From: Megalobrama amblycephala
Taxonomy: Eukaryota; Chordata; Actinopteri; Cypriniformes; Xenocyprididae
Direction: 5' to 3'
Assembly: GCF_018812025.1 (NCBI RefSeq)
Contig: NC_063049.1
Location: 17,673,258 to 17,737,257 of the forward strand
DNA: 64,000 nt
Under the pieces are notes generated by a model. That model searched no databases and was not told the origin of the DNA. It was given only the letters and a program-made list of their open reading frames with translations. Shown piece by piece: positions 1 through 10,584 of the stretch; the stretch's first letter is position 1, and each line of letters begins with the position of its first letter. Both the position numbers and the translations under genes were made by a program.

Positions 1-302
1 TGGAAACCAAAGGTACTTTGAACGGTTGGCTTTTAGATCAGTTTTAAAATCAGACTTATCTGGCCTATTACAGGAAAGATGGATTATTCTCAGAAAAACT
101 CCAATCATAGTAATGTTTATAGGTAATCACATCCATGCCAGCACAGACACATTTACACACGCACACACTAATACATGCTGATACACAATATAATTGCTGA
201 AAGCTGGAGGTGAGATAACAGGCTGGTTACGATGGTATGATGTAGTACACTGTGGAATTCCAGTGTGTTCCATCCAACACAACTGATGCCTTACTGTTGC
301 CC
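1..302. other. 5' edge, no gene recognised
   Basis: I see no exon, RNA gene or full repeat here. There is a short CA-rich run near 150-180. It lies upstream of the first coding exon of fhl2, so it may be intron or 5' flank of that gene, whose leader exon must lie further upstream or outside the window. Confidence 0.4.
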
Positions 303-312
303 ATGCAGTGAG

Positions 313-353
313 TCTTTCTTTCTTTCTTTCTTTCTACCTTCCTTCCTTCCTTT
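313..353. repeat. TTCT/TTCC microsatellite
   Basis: Tandem TTTC units followed by CTTCC units, an imperfect tetra/pentanucleotide run. No coding content. Confidence 0.8.
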
Positions 354-489
354 TCAAATATGTCTTTCTGAATTTTTGTAAGAACATGAATCATATAAAT
401 TTATGTGGGCTACAAAAGTCGGAGATCACTAATAAAATTGGCTATAATATTGTAAATTATCAATTACTTTATCGTCATAACAAATTGGA

Positions 490-1109
490 GTAAGAATTTG
501 AATTGGAAAAATAACATTTATTTATTTATTTTCTTTAATGGATGGTTTTTATCATTAACTAAAACTAAAACCTTTAAAAAACATTTCTAATAATTAACTG
601 AAATAAAATAAATTAAAATAATTACCCTTAAACTTATTTTAGCTAATTGCCAAGGCAAAATTTCTCATTTTCGTTTAGTTGAAGTACTAAAATAAATAAA
701 ACTAAAAACTAAACCTTACTAAAAACTCTATAGATACACTGTCAGAAAAAAGGTACGGTGCTGTCACTGGGGCTGTACCCTAAGGTACAAAGGTAAAAAG
801 GTACTAATATGTACCTTTAAGGTACAAATATGCACTTTTAAAGTACTAATATGTACCTTTAAGGTACTAATATGCACCATTTAGGGGTAAGTAAGGTACA
901 AAGATGTACCTTTTCACTTTTGTACCTTAGGGTACAGCCCCAGTGACAGCGCCGTACCTTTTTTCTGACAGTGTATATTACAAAAATATTATAAAAATGC
1001 CAAAAACACAACAAAATCACTAAAACTTTACCTAAAGGCAAAATGAAAACAGAAAATAAAAAATAAAATCTAATTAAAAATATTAACCAAAATACCTGGA
1101 TGTAGGTAA
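490..1109. repeat. A-rich dispersed repeat interrupted by a MITE
   Basis: Runs of ACTAAAACTAAA-type and AAATAAAATAAA-type sequence before 735 continue after 976. The stretch is therefore one older A-rich repeat split by the palindromic element at 737-973. The family name is not known to me. Confidence 0.45.
737..973. mobile_element. Palindromic MITE with TA target duplication
   Basis: The two ends are near-perfect inverted copies over about 70 bp: CACTGTCAGAAAAAAGGTAC at the left and its complement at the right, each followed by the shared GCTGTCACTGGGGCTGTACC block. The centre is built from GGTAC/GTACC units. TA dinucleotides at 735-736 and 974-975 flank it, as expected for a Tc1/mariner-mobilised non-autonomous element. 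No coding capacity. Confidence 0.8.
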
Positions 1110-1114
1110 TTATA

Positions 1115-1379
1115 TGTGGCGACCAGGGCGGGCGAGAGCTGTGAGGGAACGGCGCGAGGCCGGTGGCGCGAGAGTTAATGAGCATAAAAGGAGGAGTGAT
1201 GACAGTGAAGGGCGAGAGAGGACCAGGCCTGGACTTTATTTTATGTTTAATTATGTTTGCGTCCGCGAGGGTCTGCCGGCATTACTTTCGTTTTGTATTT
1301 GTTTATTTTTCAATTAAAGTTATGTTGAATGTTCGCCGGTTCCCGCCTCCTTCTTCCCGTATATACGAACTGTGTTACA
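1115..1379. mobile_element. Solo LTR with TTATA target-site duplication
   Basis: This GC-rich 265-bp block begins TGTGGCGACC and ends GTGTTACA, giving the TG...CA ends of a retroviral-type LTR. It is flanked by identical TTATA pentamers at 1110-1114 and 1380-1384. Inside are a CATAAAAG TATA-like box and an AATTAAAG poly(A)-like signal. No internal gag/pol remnant is next to it, so it looks like a solo LTR left by recombination. Superfamily not determined. Confidence 0.7.
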
Positions 1380-1384
1380 TTATA

Positions 1385-2040
1385 GCTGTAATTAATTTCA
1401 TTAATTACATCTACAATTACACTGTTGAGCCTTCGCTTTACACCTTAACCCTTAAACCACCCTTAAACCTAACCAGACCATCAACCCTTTCCCTAAACCC
1501 GTATCCCACCTCAATAGCAGTGAAAGTGTTTTGTAATATAACATTAACACAATAAGTACATTGTACCTAACATTTTTTAAATGTAAGAACATAGTAGTTA
1601 AAGACATAATATAAAGAGTGTGACCAATGATTCAAAAATAACACTGCTTTAATGTTTCATGAATTCCACAAGTAAATCCTGATGATCATGTTCTCCAGCA
1701 TGATTTGAGAATGATCCAAAGAGCATTTCGTGCTTCAGTGGAAGCAAGAACATCTGGAAATGATTTACTCACTTTATTAGTGACCTAAAAATAGCGCAGA
1801 ATCCAATATACTTGTACATCTTAGTCATAATATTTATTTGTTGTAAATATATCAAAAAACTGAAAAATGTATTTACAGGTTTCCATTTTCAAGGTGGCTT
1901 CTATATTAACTCTGAATATCTCACAGCACAATAGTTTATAATAGTTTGAACCAAATAAATATTATGTCAACACAGATTACAATCATCTTATCAGAAGGTC
2001 TAGCATTTTCTCACATCTCCTCAAACTCTCTCCATCACAG
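1385..2040. other. Upstream intron of fhl2, no other feature
   Basis: AT-rich sequence without recognisable repeats. It ends in a pyrimidine-rich tract and CACAG acceptor at 2040, so at least its 3' part is intron between an unseen leader exon and the first coding exon of fhl2. Confidence 0.5.
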
Positions 2041-2217
2041 GATTGAAAGGCTGAAGTAAAGATGACTGAGCGATATGACTGCCACTACTGTAAGGAGTCT
2101 CTGTTTGGGAAGAAGTATGTTCTTCGTGAGGAAAACCCATACTGTGTGAAGTGCTATGAGAGCCTGTACTCCAATACCTGTGAGGAGTGCAAGAAACCCA
2201 TCGGCTGCAACAGCAGG
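2041..2217 (+). CDS. fhl2: fhl2 coding exon 1 (start codon exon)
   Basis: An acceptor CATCACAG ends at 2040 and a 21-nt leader precedes the ATG at 2062. The 52 codons give the half LIM finger and the first zinc pair of LIM1. The donor GTAACA starts at 2218, after a complete codon (phase 0). Confidence 0.93.
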
Positions 2218-5200
2218 GTAACATTAATTAAAGTACCATATATGAAGTTGCACAAAACCAGCCAATCAGATTAGAGCTTGCAGATCTAGAAAATGCTTTC
2301 CAGTGTTGTCATCAAATGTGGGAGGTCCATACGACCCAGTGTTAGGAGCGAGGCATTATAAGTAACTGAGCTATGTAATCAGATTACTTTTCAAGTAACT
2401 AGTAAACGTAACGCATTACTTTTGAATTTACAACAAATTATCTGAGATACTTTTTTCAAATAAGTAATGCTAGTTACTTTGTTAATCCATTTATTGACTG
2501 ACAGCTCTCCTGTCCCCATGTTGAGAGAAATCGGCATTGTGTGCGCTGTGCAAACATGATGCTTATTGTAAAGGCCCGTTCACACCAAGAACGATAACTA
2601 TATTTACGATAACAGTCTGTTTATTCTAAGCTCACGTGCTGCAGTTTCAAAATGTCTACAACATGTTTTTGCTGTTTTTGTTGCATTTACACGGCTTTAA
2701 CCAGCAGATGTCCTCAGCGTGCAATGTTTTGAGTGAATAGCTAGTGTAATCGATCTAATCTAACAGTGAATTTAGCTGACGAAGTCGATATAGTGGAATA
2801 AAAACAACGCCTAGTCTTTTTCACTGCAGCTTCAAACAGTGTTGTCGAAACTAGCGCTGGATACCTGAGGTAATTTTATGTTACACTGTTTGCTAGCCTG
2901 GCATTATGATCTCATCATTAATACTTCACACCATTTATTCTGAGGGTATGACTGATTGTTTTCCATATATCAGTATCCATGAAAAAGGGGTTTTATTTGT
3001 CAAACAGTGGTGGATTTTTCTGGACCTCTGTGATTAACTTCTCCGCAATGGCGTCTGTCATTTTAAATGTGCAAACCTTTAAATTAGAATGGATTCTGAT
3101 TGGCTGACAGTGTTTTATTGTTCAGCTGGAAAAAAAAAAAAATTCTGAAAGTGATCCCAACATTTCTCTTTATCGTCATTGTTATAGTTGTGGTGTGAAC
3201 AGTGCTATTCTTTTATTTATTTTATCTTTTCTTGGTGTAAACGGGCCTCAATTCTAGACTAAATGTGAGCAGGCATTTACTCACTTGCACAAAAACAGAT
3301 TCAGTATAGTGAAATGCAAACACTGGTACAACCATATCTCTATTTCAACCAGAATTGTCATCAAAGTGCGTCTTTTGCTGCTTTAGGATCTGTCCTACAA
3401 GGACCGTCACTGGCATGAGGACTGTTTCCACTGCTTCCAGTGCAAGCGCTCACTGGTAGACAAGCCCTTCTCCACTAAAGATGAGCAGCTGCTGTGCACC
3501 GAGTGCTATTCTAATGAGTACTCCTCCAAATGCCATGAATGCAAGAAGACCATTATGCCTGGTAAGAGATTCTTCACCATGGGAGGAACGTTCAAGTATT
3601 ACCTCATATCAGTAGATGTTTTCTTTTATACTCAGCACTGCCATAAAATCATATTTCATTCAGCACCACATTCTTTCCATTGAAGCAAATAAAAACTGCT
3701 TCCTTTCACACAGAGTCGATCTTTGCCTAGATCTTGTGAAGAAAGAATAACTGTCATAATACAGATTTATTACAGACCCATCATGACGTCAAAGCAATAG
3801 ATTAAGTGATCTGCACACTGGTAATAAATATCCATTGATAAATCCTCAAAGACAGGTCCTCATGATCATGTAAAAGTCTTGCACTCTCATTAACCCATTA
3901 TGTTTTATGATCAACCACCTCTTTTATCATATTGAGCAGTCAAAATGAATAGATGGAACCAAGGATAGATTGAGTATATGTGTAGATTAAAGCTATTTTT
4001 GGTGTTTAATTAGTGTACATTCCTGTGGAATGATCCAGCTCTCACTGAGTGAAACTTAATATTGTAAGTGTGGAGCACATGGATTTAAAAGATACAAGCC
4101 AGACTCTTTAAAACAATGAAACTCTGTGCTGTCTCTGTTTACACTGCACCACTGCTGGTATTTATTGAGCTTTCATGTGTTGAAAGAGATTTATGCTTCA
4201 TCTCAAGCCTTTTTAACAGCTCAACTTTGCTGTTATGTTACAGTTGAAATGGCTGTAGTAATGTAATCCTGATAATAATTCAATATCCATTATCTGTGTT
4301 TGATATCTGAATCCAATAAGAATATACAGTATATAGGCTACTCTATATATATTATCATATATACTGTAGATCAAATCAATGTTTTTTTTTTGTTGTTGTT
4401 TGTTTGTTTTTTTACTTTATATAGAATTTGTTTATGTAGAATTTGGCATTAAATCTACTTTTTCATATTTGTAATTTTACTGTATTCAAGAAAAATAATA
4501 AAATAAAAAAATAGGCCATAAGCCATTTAAATGTGACCAAATGCCCACTTATGCAAACAAGCAGAACAGATAAAGAAAAAATAAATAAGCAAATAAATAA
4601 ATTGATATTAAGTTCACGTTTGAATGAATTCATAAATACTCATTTACATTTACCCATATAAAATGGCTTAAACTTATATTTGTCTACACATACACTACTT
4701 CAAAAATTTTTTTTTTAAAGTAACACTTTTATTAAAGAGATAGTTCATCCGAAAATGAAAATTTTGTCATCATATACTCACTCTGAAGCTGTTTCAAACT
4801 GGTATACATTTCTTTGTTCTGCTGTACACAAAGGAAGACATTTGGAAAAATGTTTCCCAGCCAGCAACATAGTGTCGGCCCAGATGTGGATTACACATGG
4901 ACCAGATGTGGGCCGGATCTGGGCAGACACTATGTTGCTGTCAGGGTAACCAAGTAGATCTTACCACCCAATGATTACCATAGTAGGAACAAGAAAAAAA
5001 TAAAAATAAATAAATAAATACTATGGCAGTCAGTGGGAAGTGAGATTTGCTATTCTTCCAAATATCTTCCTTTGTGTACAGCAGAACAAAAAAATATATA
5101 CTGATATGCAACAACTTAAAGGGGAATTTTCATTTTTGGTTTACTTATCCCTTTAAAGAAAGATTAATTAAACTGACAAAAATGACAGTCAAGACATTTA

Positions 5201-7429
5201 TAATGTAAATACTTCTCTCTTAAACCTCCTATTCATCAAAGATTAAAACATTAAGCCGTTTTCAACATTTCTAATAATAACAATAAATGTTTCTTAAGCA
5301 CACAATCAGTGTATTAGAATGATTTCTGAAGGATCATGTGACACTGAAGACTGGAGTAATGATGCTGAAAATTCAGCTTTACTGAATTTACAATTTTACT
5401 GTTTTTACTACTTTTGACTTACAATTAAATGCAGCCCACTCAAACGGAAAACGGTGGTGTACGTTACAAAATACCTGGTTTAGATAATTGCATGTAATTA
5501 TGAGGGCATAGAAAGTATCTGATTATCTACAACATGACCTGATATTTGGACAAGAACTTACATCTACAAACTTCCTCCATCCTCTCTTCATAAACAGAAT
5601 GTTGTTGTATTGGAGATAAGATGGCTCTCTTCCTCTCCCTCAGGCTCCAGGAAGATGGAGCATAAAGGAAACAGCTGGCATGAGACCTGCTTTACCTGCC
5701 AGCGCTGCCAGCAGCCAATTGGCACCAAGAGCTTCATCCCCAAAGACAACCATAACTATTGCGTGCCCTGCTATGAAAAGCAGTTTGCCATGCAATGTGT
5801 TCACTGCAAGAAGGTAGATTCCACAGTTGAAGGAAAACTAAAACAAGCTTTTAAATGTTTTACTAGGCTACAAGAAGTTCATATACGCTTGCATTAAACT
5901 TTTTAAGACTCCAGAAACTCTTTAAGCATAAAGGGCTGCTCAGAATTTTTATATTAGTTCACTACTTACTGAATAGTGTGCACTACATTCTATACATCGA
6001 CCACTTTTTATTGTGAGATACAATATTTCAGGCATGTTAGCTGTACAGGTGCTGGTCATATAATTAGAATATTGTGAAAAAGTTCATTTTTTATTGTAAA
6101 TTATTTTAAAAAATGAAACTTTCATTTATACTAGATTCCCTACATGTAAAGTAAAACATTTCAAAAGTTTTTTTTTTTTTAATTTGTTGATTAGTGCGTA
6201 CAGCTCATGAAAGTCCAAAATCTAGTATCTCAAAATATTAGAATATTTACATTTGAGTTTAATTAAATGACCATCCCTACAGTATAAATTCCGGGTATCT
6301 CTTGTTCTTTGAAACCACTGAAGACTGCTGACTTGGCAATGGTCCAGGAGACAATCATTGACACCCTCCACAAAGACAGTAAGTCACAGAAGGTCATTAC
6401 TGAATGTGGTGGCTGTTTACAGAGTGATGTATCAAAGCATATTAAATGCAAAGTTGACTAGAAGGAAGAAATTGGGTAGGCAAAGGTGCACAAGCAACAG
6501 GGATGACCACAAGCTTGAGAATACTGTCAAGTAAAGCCGATTCAAACACTTGGGAGAGCTTCACAATGAGTCAAATGAAGCCGGAGTCAGCGCATCAAGA
6601 GTCACCACACTCAGACATCTTCAGGAAAAGGACTACCAAGCCACTTCTGAAACAGAAACAACGTCAGAAGCATCTTACCTGGGCTAAGGAGAAAAAGAAC
6701 TGGACAGTGAACAGTGGTTGAAAGTCCTCTTTTCAGATAAAAGTAAATTTTGCATTTCATGTTGAAATCATGGTCCCAGAGTCTGAAGGAAGACTGGAGA
6801 GGCACAGAATCCAAGCTGCTTGAAGTCTAGTGGGAAGTTTCTGAAGTTAGTAATGATTTGGGGGGCCGTGACGTCTGCCGGTGTTGGTCCATTGTGTTTT
6901 ATCAAGTGCAAAGTCAATGCAGCCATCTTCCAGGAGATTTTGGAGGACTTTATGCTTCCATCTGCTGACAAGCTTTATGGAGATGCTGATTTCCTTTTCC
7001 AGCAGGACTTTAGTACCTGCCCACAGTGCAAAAACCACTTCCAAGTGGTTTGCTGACCATGATATTACTGTGTTTTATTGGCCAGCCAACATGCCTGACC
7101 CCTGAATCTATGGGATATTTTCAAGAGAAAGATGAGAAACAGTCGATCCAACAATATACAGATGATCTGAAGGCTCAATAGTGCTTCAGCAGTGCCACAA
7201 TCTGATCACTTCCATGCCACACTTCACTGATGCTGTAATTTGTGCTAGGAGCAAGTCATTTGCTGTAATATGTGCTGCCGACCAAGTATTGAGTGTACAA
7301 ATGAACATACTTTAAAGAACGTGAACATTTCTGTTTTGAAAATCCATTTTTTTATTGATTTTAGGAAATATTCTAATATTTTGAGATACTAGATTTTGGA
7401 TTTTCATGAGCTGTACGCTCTAATCATCA

Positions 7430-7460
<31 letters not shown>

Positions 7461-10187
7461 CGTTTGAAATGTTTTACTTTACATGTAGGGAATCTAGAAT
7501 ATATGAAAGTTTCATTTTTAAAAATAATTTACAATAAAAAAATGAACTTTTTCACGATATTCTAATTATATAACCAGCACCTGTATATTGCACTTTTGAG
7601 TTTCAGTATTCTATGCATACAGATAATCTGCATACTGTATACTGCAGAAAAGGGGTAGTATGCTATTCCGATCAGATTCCTTCTCTGTCTAGCCCATCAC
7701 CACTGGCGGTGTGACGTACCATGACCAGCCCTGGCATAAGGACTGTTTCCTGTGCACTGGCTGTAAGCAGCAGCTGTCTGGCCAGCGCTTCACCTCTCGT
7801 GATGACTTTGCCTACTGCCTCAACTGCTTCTGCAACTTGTATGCCAAGAAATGTGCCTCCTGCACCACCCCCATCAGTGGTATGTACAAATACGCTGTGT
7901 CCGAAATCAAATACTTCCCTACTATATAGTATGCGAAAATGGTACACCAAAAGAGCGGTATGTCCAAATACATAGTATTCGAAAAACAGTAGGCGAAAAG
8001 TCCCCGAATGACCTACTACTTCTGGCGAGATTCTGAAGTGTGCATACAATGGACACTTTACTGTCCCATGAGGCCATGGGAGTGGATTTATCAACCTGAT
8101 GCTGGTAGGTCACATGACAGTGACAACATGGCGGATGTAGTACGTCTGGATTTCATTCATACTACCCATTCATACTATATAGAATGTACTTTTTTAACGA
8201 CCACAAAGTAAATTCAAATTCAAATGTAGTACATTCTCAGACAGTACTTGATTTTGGATGCAGCAATAGTCATATGCAAAATATATTTTTTACACCTACA
8301 ATATCCAAACAAGCCATTTTTGGAGCTAGATTAAATAAATGCTTTGTTTACAATGCATTACATGTCAAAAGATCAAGGAAATTTTGATTTCTCATGTCAT
8401 GACCCATTTAAAAATTAAAAACTAGAAATGTTGCCTTGATACTAAGGCCCTGTTCACACCTGGTATTAGGGATGCGTTTTGGTCGATCGGATCACAAGTA
8501 GATGAGGGAGACACATACCAGTTTACACCTGGTGTTTTAGTCTGTCTCTTTTGTCCACTTTCAACCACTTCTGTCCTGATTTCTTCGAGACAAGGGTCTA
8601 TATGGCGGGTAACTGTGTGGGTTTTTTCAGATCATTCGATCTAACGGACAAAATGGCATGCGCAGTTTCTCTAACAATACACAGATCCAATACACTGATC
8701 TGATATTCTCCAAACTGTTTATGTTCTTTCCTTCCTGTGACAGAAGATACAGTAGTTTACTATGAATTAAATAGAAATTAAATTAAATATAGTTTATTGT
8801 GTAGCTAAACAAAATAACAATAATGACCAGGAAAAAATAATAATTATAAACCATACCGAAATACACCGTGACTTATTCTGAAATGTCTGCAGCCTGCACT
8901 GTAGCCTATTGTAGTAGCAGGCTACTCATGAGGGAGATAAAATATGCATTCTTACAACTGTTTAAAACATATTACCATATAAACATTGTGTAGTAAACAT
9001 TGTCACAATTCATCAATATTAGTTCATAAGCAATCGATTGGCATAAATGTACGCTATTCATTAATTGCGAAGCAGTCTGAAGTGCTGTTGCACTAGCCTG
9101 TAGAGCGCGCAACAACGCCGCTTTTCCCGCGGTTAGGTCAGCACGTTACACTTCAAATGTGCATATCTTCCACACAGGACAGCAGTCCTGACTGGATATC
9201 TTCCCAAATTGTCCCTCTCTATCATTTTCGTCTCATTTTTATTCGTTGACGAAAATTTGAGTATATTCTAGTCATAGTTTTAGTCTTTCAAAACGCATTT
9301 TTATTTAGTTATCGTCTCGTTTTCATCCATGAAAAAATGTAGTTGACGAAAATTATGACGAAAATTATTCGTCAACGAAATTAACACTGGTGTGTGTGTT
9401 AGAAATCAGGAATGGTGAGAGAACATTGTGCTTGGTACATTTTTCGTCTTCAAACGAAACTTCAAAGTTTAAATCCCGTATGGCAAGCGCACTTCCCATC
9501 ATGTTTACGAATTAAGTCTGTAGGCGGTCTTTTGTGGCTGTTCGAACGCATGAGCAACTACACTACGAAAGCAATCTGGTCTAATGCGTTTTTGACTACC
9601 TATGGATGTGGTTGAAAGTGGACAAGTTAAAAAATTTGAGACCCCATTTACATCTGTATTTAGCATTGTCCACTTGTGATTTGATCGACCAAAACACATC
9701 TTAATACCAGGTGTAAACAGGGCCCAAACAAGCTAAATAAAACCATTTACAAAAATGAATAAAATGGCAAAAGTACATAATGAACTGGACCAGAATGTTC
9801 CCTAAAGTTGCAAAACTCGCCAAAAATTCCTCACCTTGTTCTTCCAATTCAACATCCTGTGGCACATGGCCAATTCAGATTCTACAAAACTGAATTGAAG
9901 AAACTTCTTAAATTCTGAATTTTGCTCAACCCTGTTTCAAAGAGCTCAAATCTACCAGCTTTCCATTAACTTCTATGGAACACAACTACATCTGCTTGTT
10001 GCTAGTACTCATAACATGTTTGTCATCGCACACAGGACTTGGAGGAAGCAAGTACATCTCCTTTGAGGAACGCCAGTGGCACAACGACTGTTTCAACTGC
10101 AAGAAGTGCTCTGTGTCTCTGGTGGGCAGAGGTTTCCTCACCGAGAGAGATGACATCCTATGTCCCGAGTGTGGCAAAGACATCTGA
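2062..10187 (+). CDS. fhl2: Four and a half LIM domains protein 2 (five coding exons)
   Basis: FHL2 is a LIM-only adaptor of muscle, focal adhesions and nucleus that binds integrins, titin and transcription factors. Exons 2062-2217, 3387-3561, 5644-5813, 7693-7879 and 10036-10187 join in phase to 840 nt, that is 279 residues, the usual FHL2 length. The protein starts MTERYDCHYC and ends DDILCPECGKDI. An N-terminal half LIM finger (Cys7, Cys10) is followed by four LIM domains at roughly 40-92, 101-153, 162-212 and 221-275, each with regular Cys/His zinc ligands. All introns have GT/AG ends. FHL2 is preferred over FHL1, 3 and 5 from my memory of the family and from the gpr45/ashwin/pou3f3 neighbours. 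Introns are loaded with transposons. The a/b ohnolog cannot be assigned here. Confidence 0.95.
2335..2500. repeat. Dispersed repeat fragment in fhl2 intron 1
   Basis: GTAATCAGATTACTTTTCAA followed by AAGTAACTAGTAAACGTAAC and related alternations of GTAAC/GTTAC resemble a very common fish DNA-transposon fragment. Edges are approximate. Confidence 0.4.
2572..3248. mobile_element. TIR element, AGGCCCGTT family, copy 1
   Basis: Left end AGGCCCGTTCACACCAAGAA is mirrored at the right end by TTCTTGGTGTAAACGGGCCT. The subterminal GATAACTATA/TTATAGTTGT blocks also pair. No transposase ORF, so it is non-autonomous. A second copy lies at 24186-24876. Confidence 0.7.
3387..3561 (+). CDS. fhl2: fhl2 coding exon 2
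   Basis: The acceptor CTGCTTTAG ends at 3386. The exon reads DLSYKDRHWHEDCFHC onward to CHECKKTIMP and leaves one base (G) before the donor GTAAGA at 3562. It encodes most of LIM1 and the start of LIM2. Confidence 0.94.
3562..4731. other. fhl2 intron 2, proximal part
   Basis: AT-rich intron with short T-runs near 4380-4415 and no exon signal or complete repeat that I can name. Confidence 0.5.
4732..5156. mobile_element. TIR MITE with a smaller palindrome nested inside
   Basis: Left TTAAAGAGATAGTTCATCC and ATTTCTTTGTTCTGCTGTAC are mirrored by GTACAGCAGAACAAAAAAAT and the right TTACTTATCCCTTTAA, a common fish inverted-repeat element. Its middle carries a second small palindrome (4861-4941) with AGCAACATAGTGTC / GACACTATGTTGCT arms. 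Confidence 0.7.
5165..5440. repeat. Dispersed cyprinid repeat fragment
   Basis: Carries the GATTTCTGAAGGATCATGTG and ACACTGAAGACTGGAGTAAT motifs that recur, on either strand, near 41150-41220. Related fragments occur near 11490, 13020, 24885 and 25060. Edges approximate. Confidence 0.6.
5644..5813 (+). CDS. fhl2: fhl2 coding exon 3
   Basis: The acceptor CTCCCTCAG ends at 5643. The first two bases complete the glycine codon started in exon 2, then SRKMEHKGNSWHETC runs to AMQCVHCKK. The donor is GTAGAT at 5814, phase 0. Encodes LIM2. Confidence 0.94.
6048..7587 (+). mobile_element. Full-length Tc1-like transposon, inactivated
   Basis: Both termini read CAGGTGCTGG(T) then TATAATTAGAATATTG or its mirror, and the inverted repeats extend about 200 bp (6048-6250 against 7380-7587). 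Flanking TA dinucleotides fit Tc1 insertion. The element sits in fhl2 intron 3 with its dead transposase in the same orientation as the gene. The right arm contains an A run at 7436-7460. Confidence 0.9.
6300..7270 (+). pseudogene. Tc1-like transposase pseudogene
   Basis: Frame-hopping translation recovers pieces such as TADLAMVQETIIDTLHKD, VLFSDKSKFC, VMIWGAVTSAGVGPLCF, LPSADKLYGDADFLFQQD and LWDIFKRKMR, in the order of a DD34E Tc1 transposase. Several stops and frameshifts interrupt it, and the third catalytic region is degraded. It is clearly related to the intact copy at 22979-24019. Confidence 0.9.
7693..7879 (+). CDS. fhl2: fhl2 coding exon 4
   Basis: The acceptor TCTGTCTAG ends at 7692. 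The exon reads PITTGGVTYHDQPWHKDC through CASCTTPIS plus one base before the donor GTATGT at 7880. Encodes LIM3. Confidence 0.94.
7890..8210. repeat. Dispersed TIR-like repeat in fhl2 intron 4
   Basis: The CTACTATATAGTATGCGAAA segment at the left and CATACTATATAGAATGTACT at the right are roughly inverted. AGTATGCGAAA and GGTAGTATGAAT-type ends recur in fish DNA transposons. It abuts the exon 4 donor closely. Edges approximate. Confidence 0.45.
8446..9724. mobile_element. Long TIR element, GGCCCTGTT family, in fhl2 intron 4
   Basis: The left GGCCCTGTTCACACCTGGTA pairs with the right TACCAGGTGTAAACAGGGCC. Pairing continues inward (TTTTGGTCGATC, CACAAGTGGA, CCACTTTCAACCAC) for about 150 bp with mismatches. 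No transposase is recognisable in the interior. A second repeat rich in GACGAAAATT (about 9220-9391) is nested inside. Confidence 0.7.
9220..9391. repeat. Nested GACGAAAAT-rich repeat
   Basis: ATTCGTTGACGAAAATTTGA and its mirror AATTATTCGTCAACGAAATT mark a small imperfect palindrome within the larger TIR element. Confidence 0.5.
10036..10187 (+). CDS. fhl2: fhl2 coding exon 5 (stop exon)
   Basis: The acceptor CGCACACAG ends at 10035. Two bases complete Gly230, then LGGSKYISFEERQWHNDC runs to CPECGKDI and TGA at 10185-10187. Encodes LIM4. Confidence 0.95.
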
Positions 10188-10580
10188 AAGCATGGCTGGA
10201 AAAAAATCAAGCATGCACAATGCTTAAAATGTTTAAAACCAAAGCATTGGAAAAGCATGAAACAGTGTGCACAATGAATATATTTAGGTACTATAAGATT
10301 ATAATAGTTTATGAGTAGCAAGAGGCAGATTTTGTTTATTTCAAGAGAGTTATTTGAGCTTGCTTTAACTTGAAGACTGAAGAAAGAATTGGTTCTAGAG
10401 ATTAAGCTGTAAATGAAAATACACATCATTATCTCTTTTCAATGTCTGACTGGCTTTCGGATGTGTTGCGTAACCCATGTCTTAACTTGCAAAAAATGAT
10501 GTTGGCCTGTTTATGCATCTAACAGTTATACATGAAATCTAAACAGTAATGCAAAACCAATAAAGCTTACTACAAAAAAA
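10188..10580 (+). other. fhl2: fhl2 3' UTR
   Basis: Sequence from the stop codon to the AATAAA at 10559-10564. Cleavage would fall about 10-25 nt further on, before or within the A-rich stretch starting at 10574. Confidence 0.6.
10559..10564 (+). terminator. fhl2: Poly(A) signal of fhl2
   Basis: Canonical AATAAA about 370 nt after the stop codon, and the first such hexamer after it. Confidence 0.65.
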
Positions 10581-10584
10581 TAAA

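Noticed and set aside
859..1555. Frames of 67-130 codons at the start of the window
   Set aside because: They overlap the MITE and the solo LTR and show no domain.
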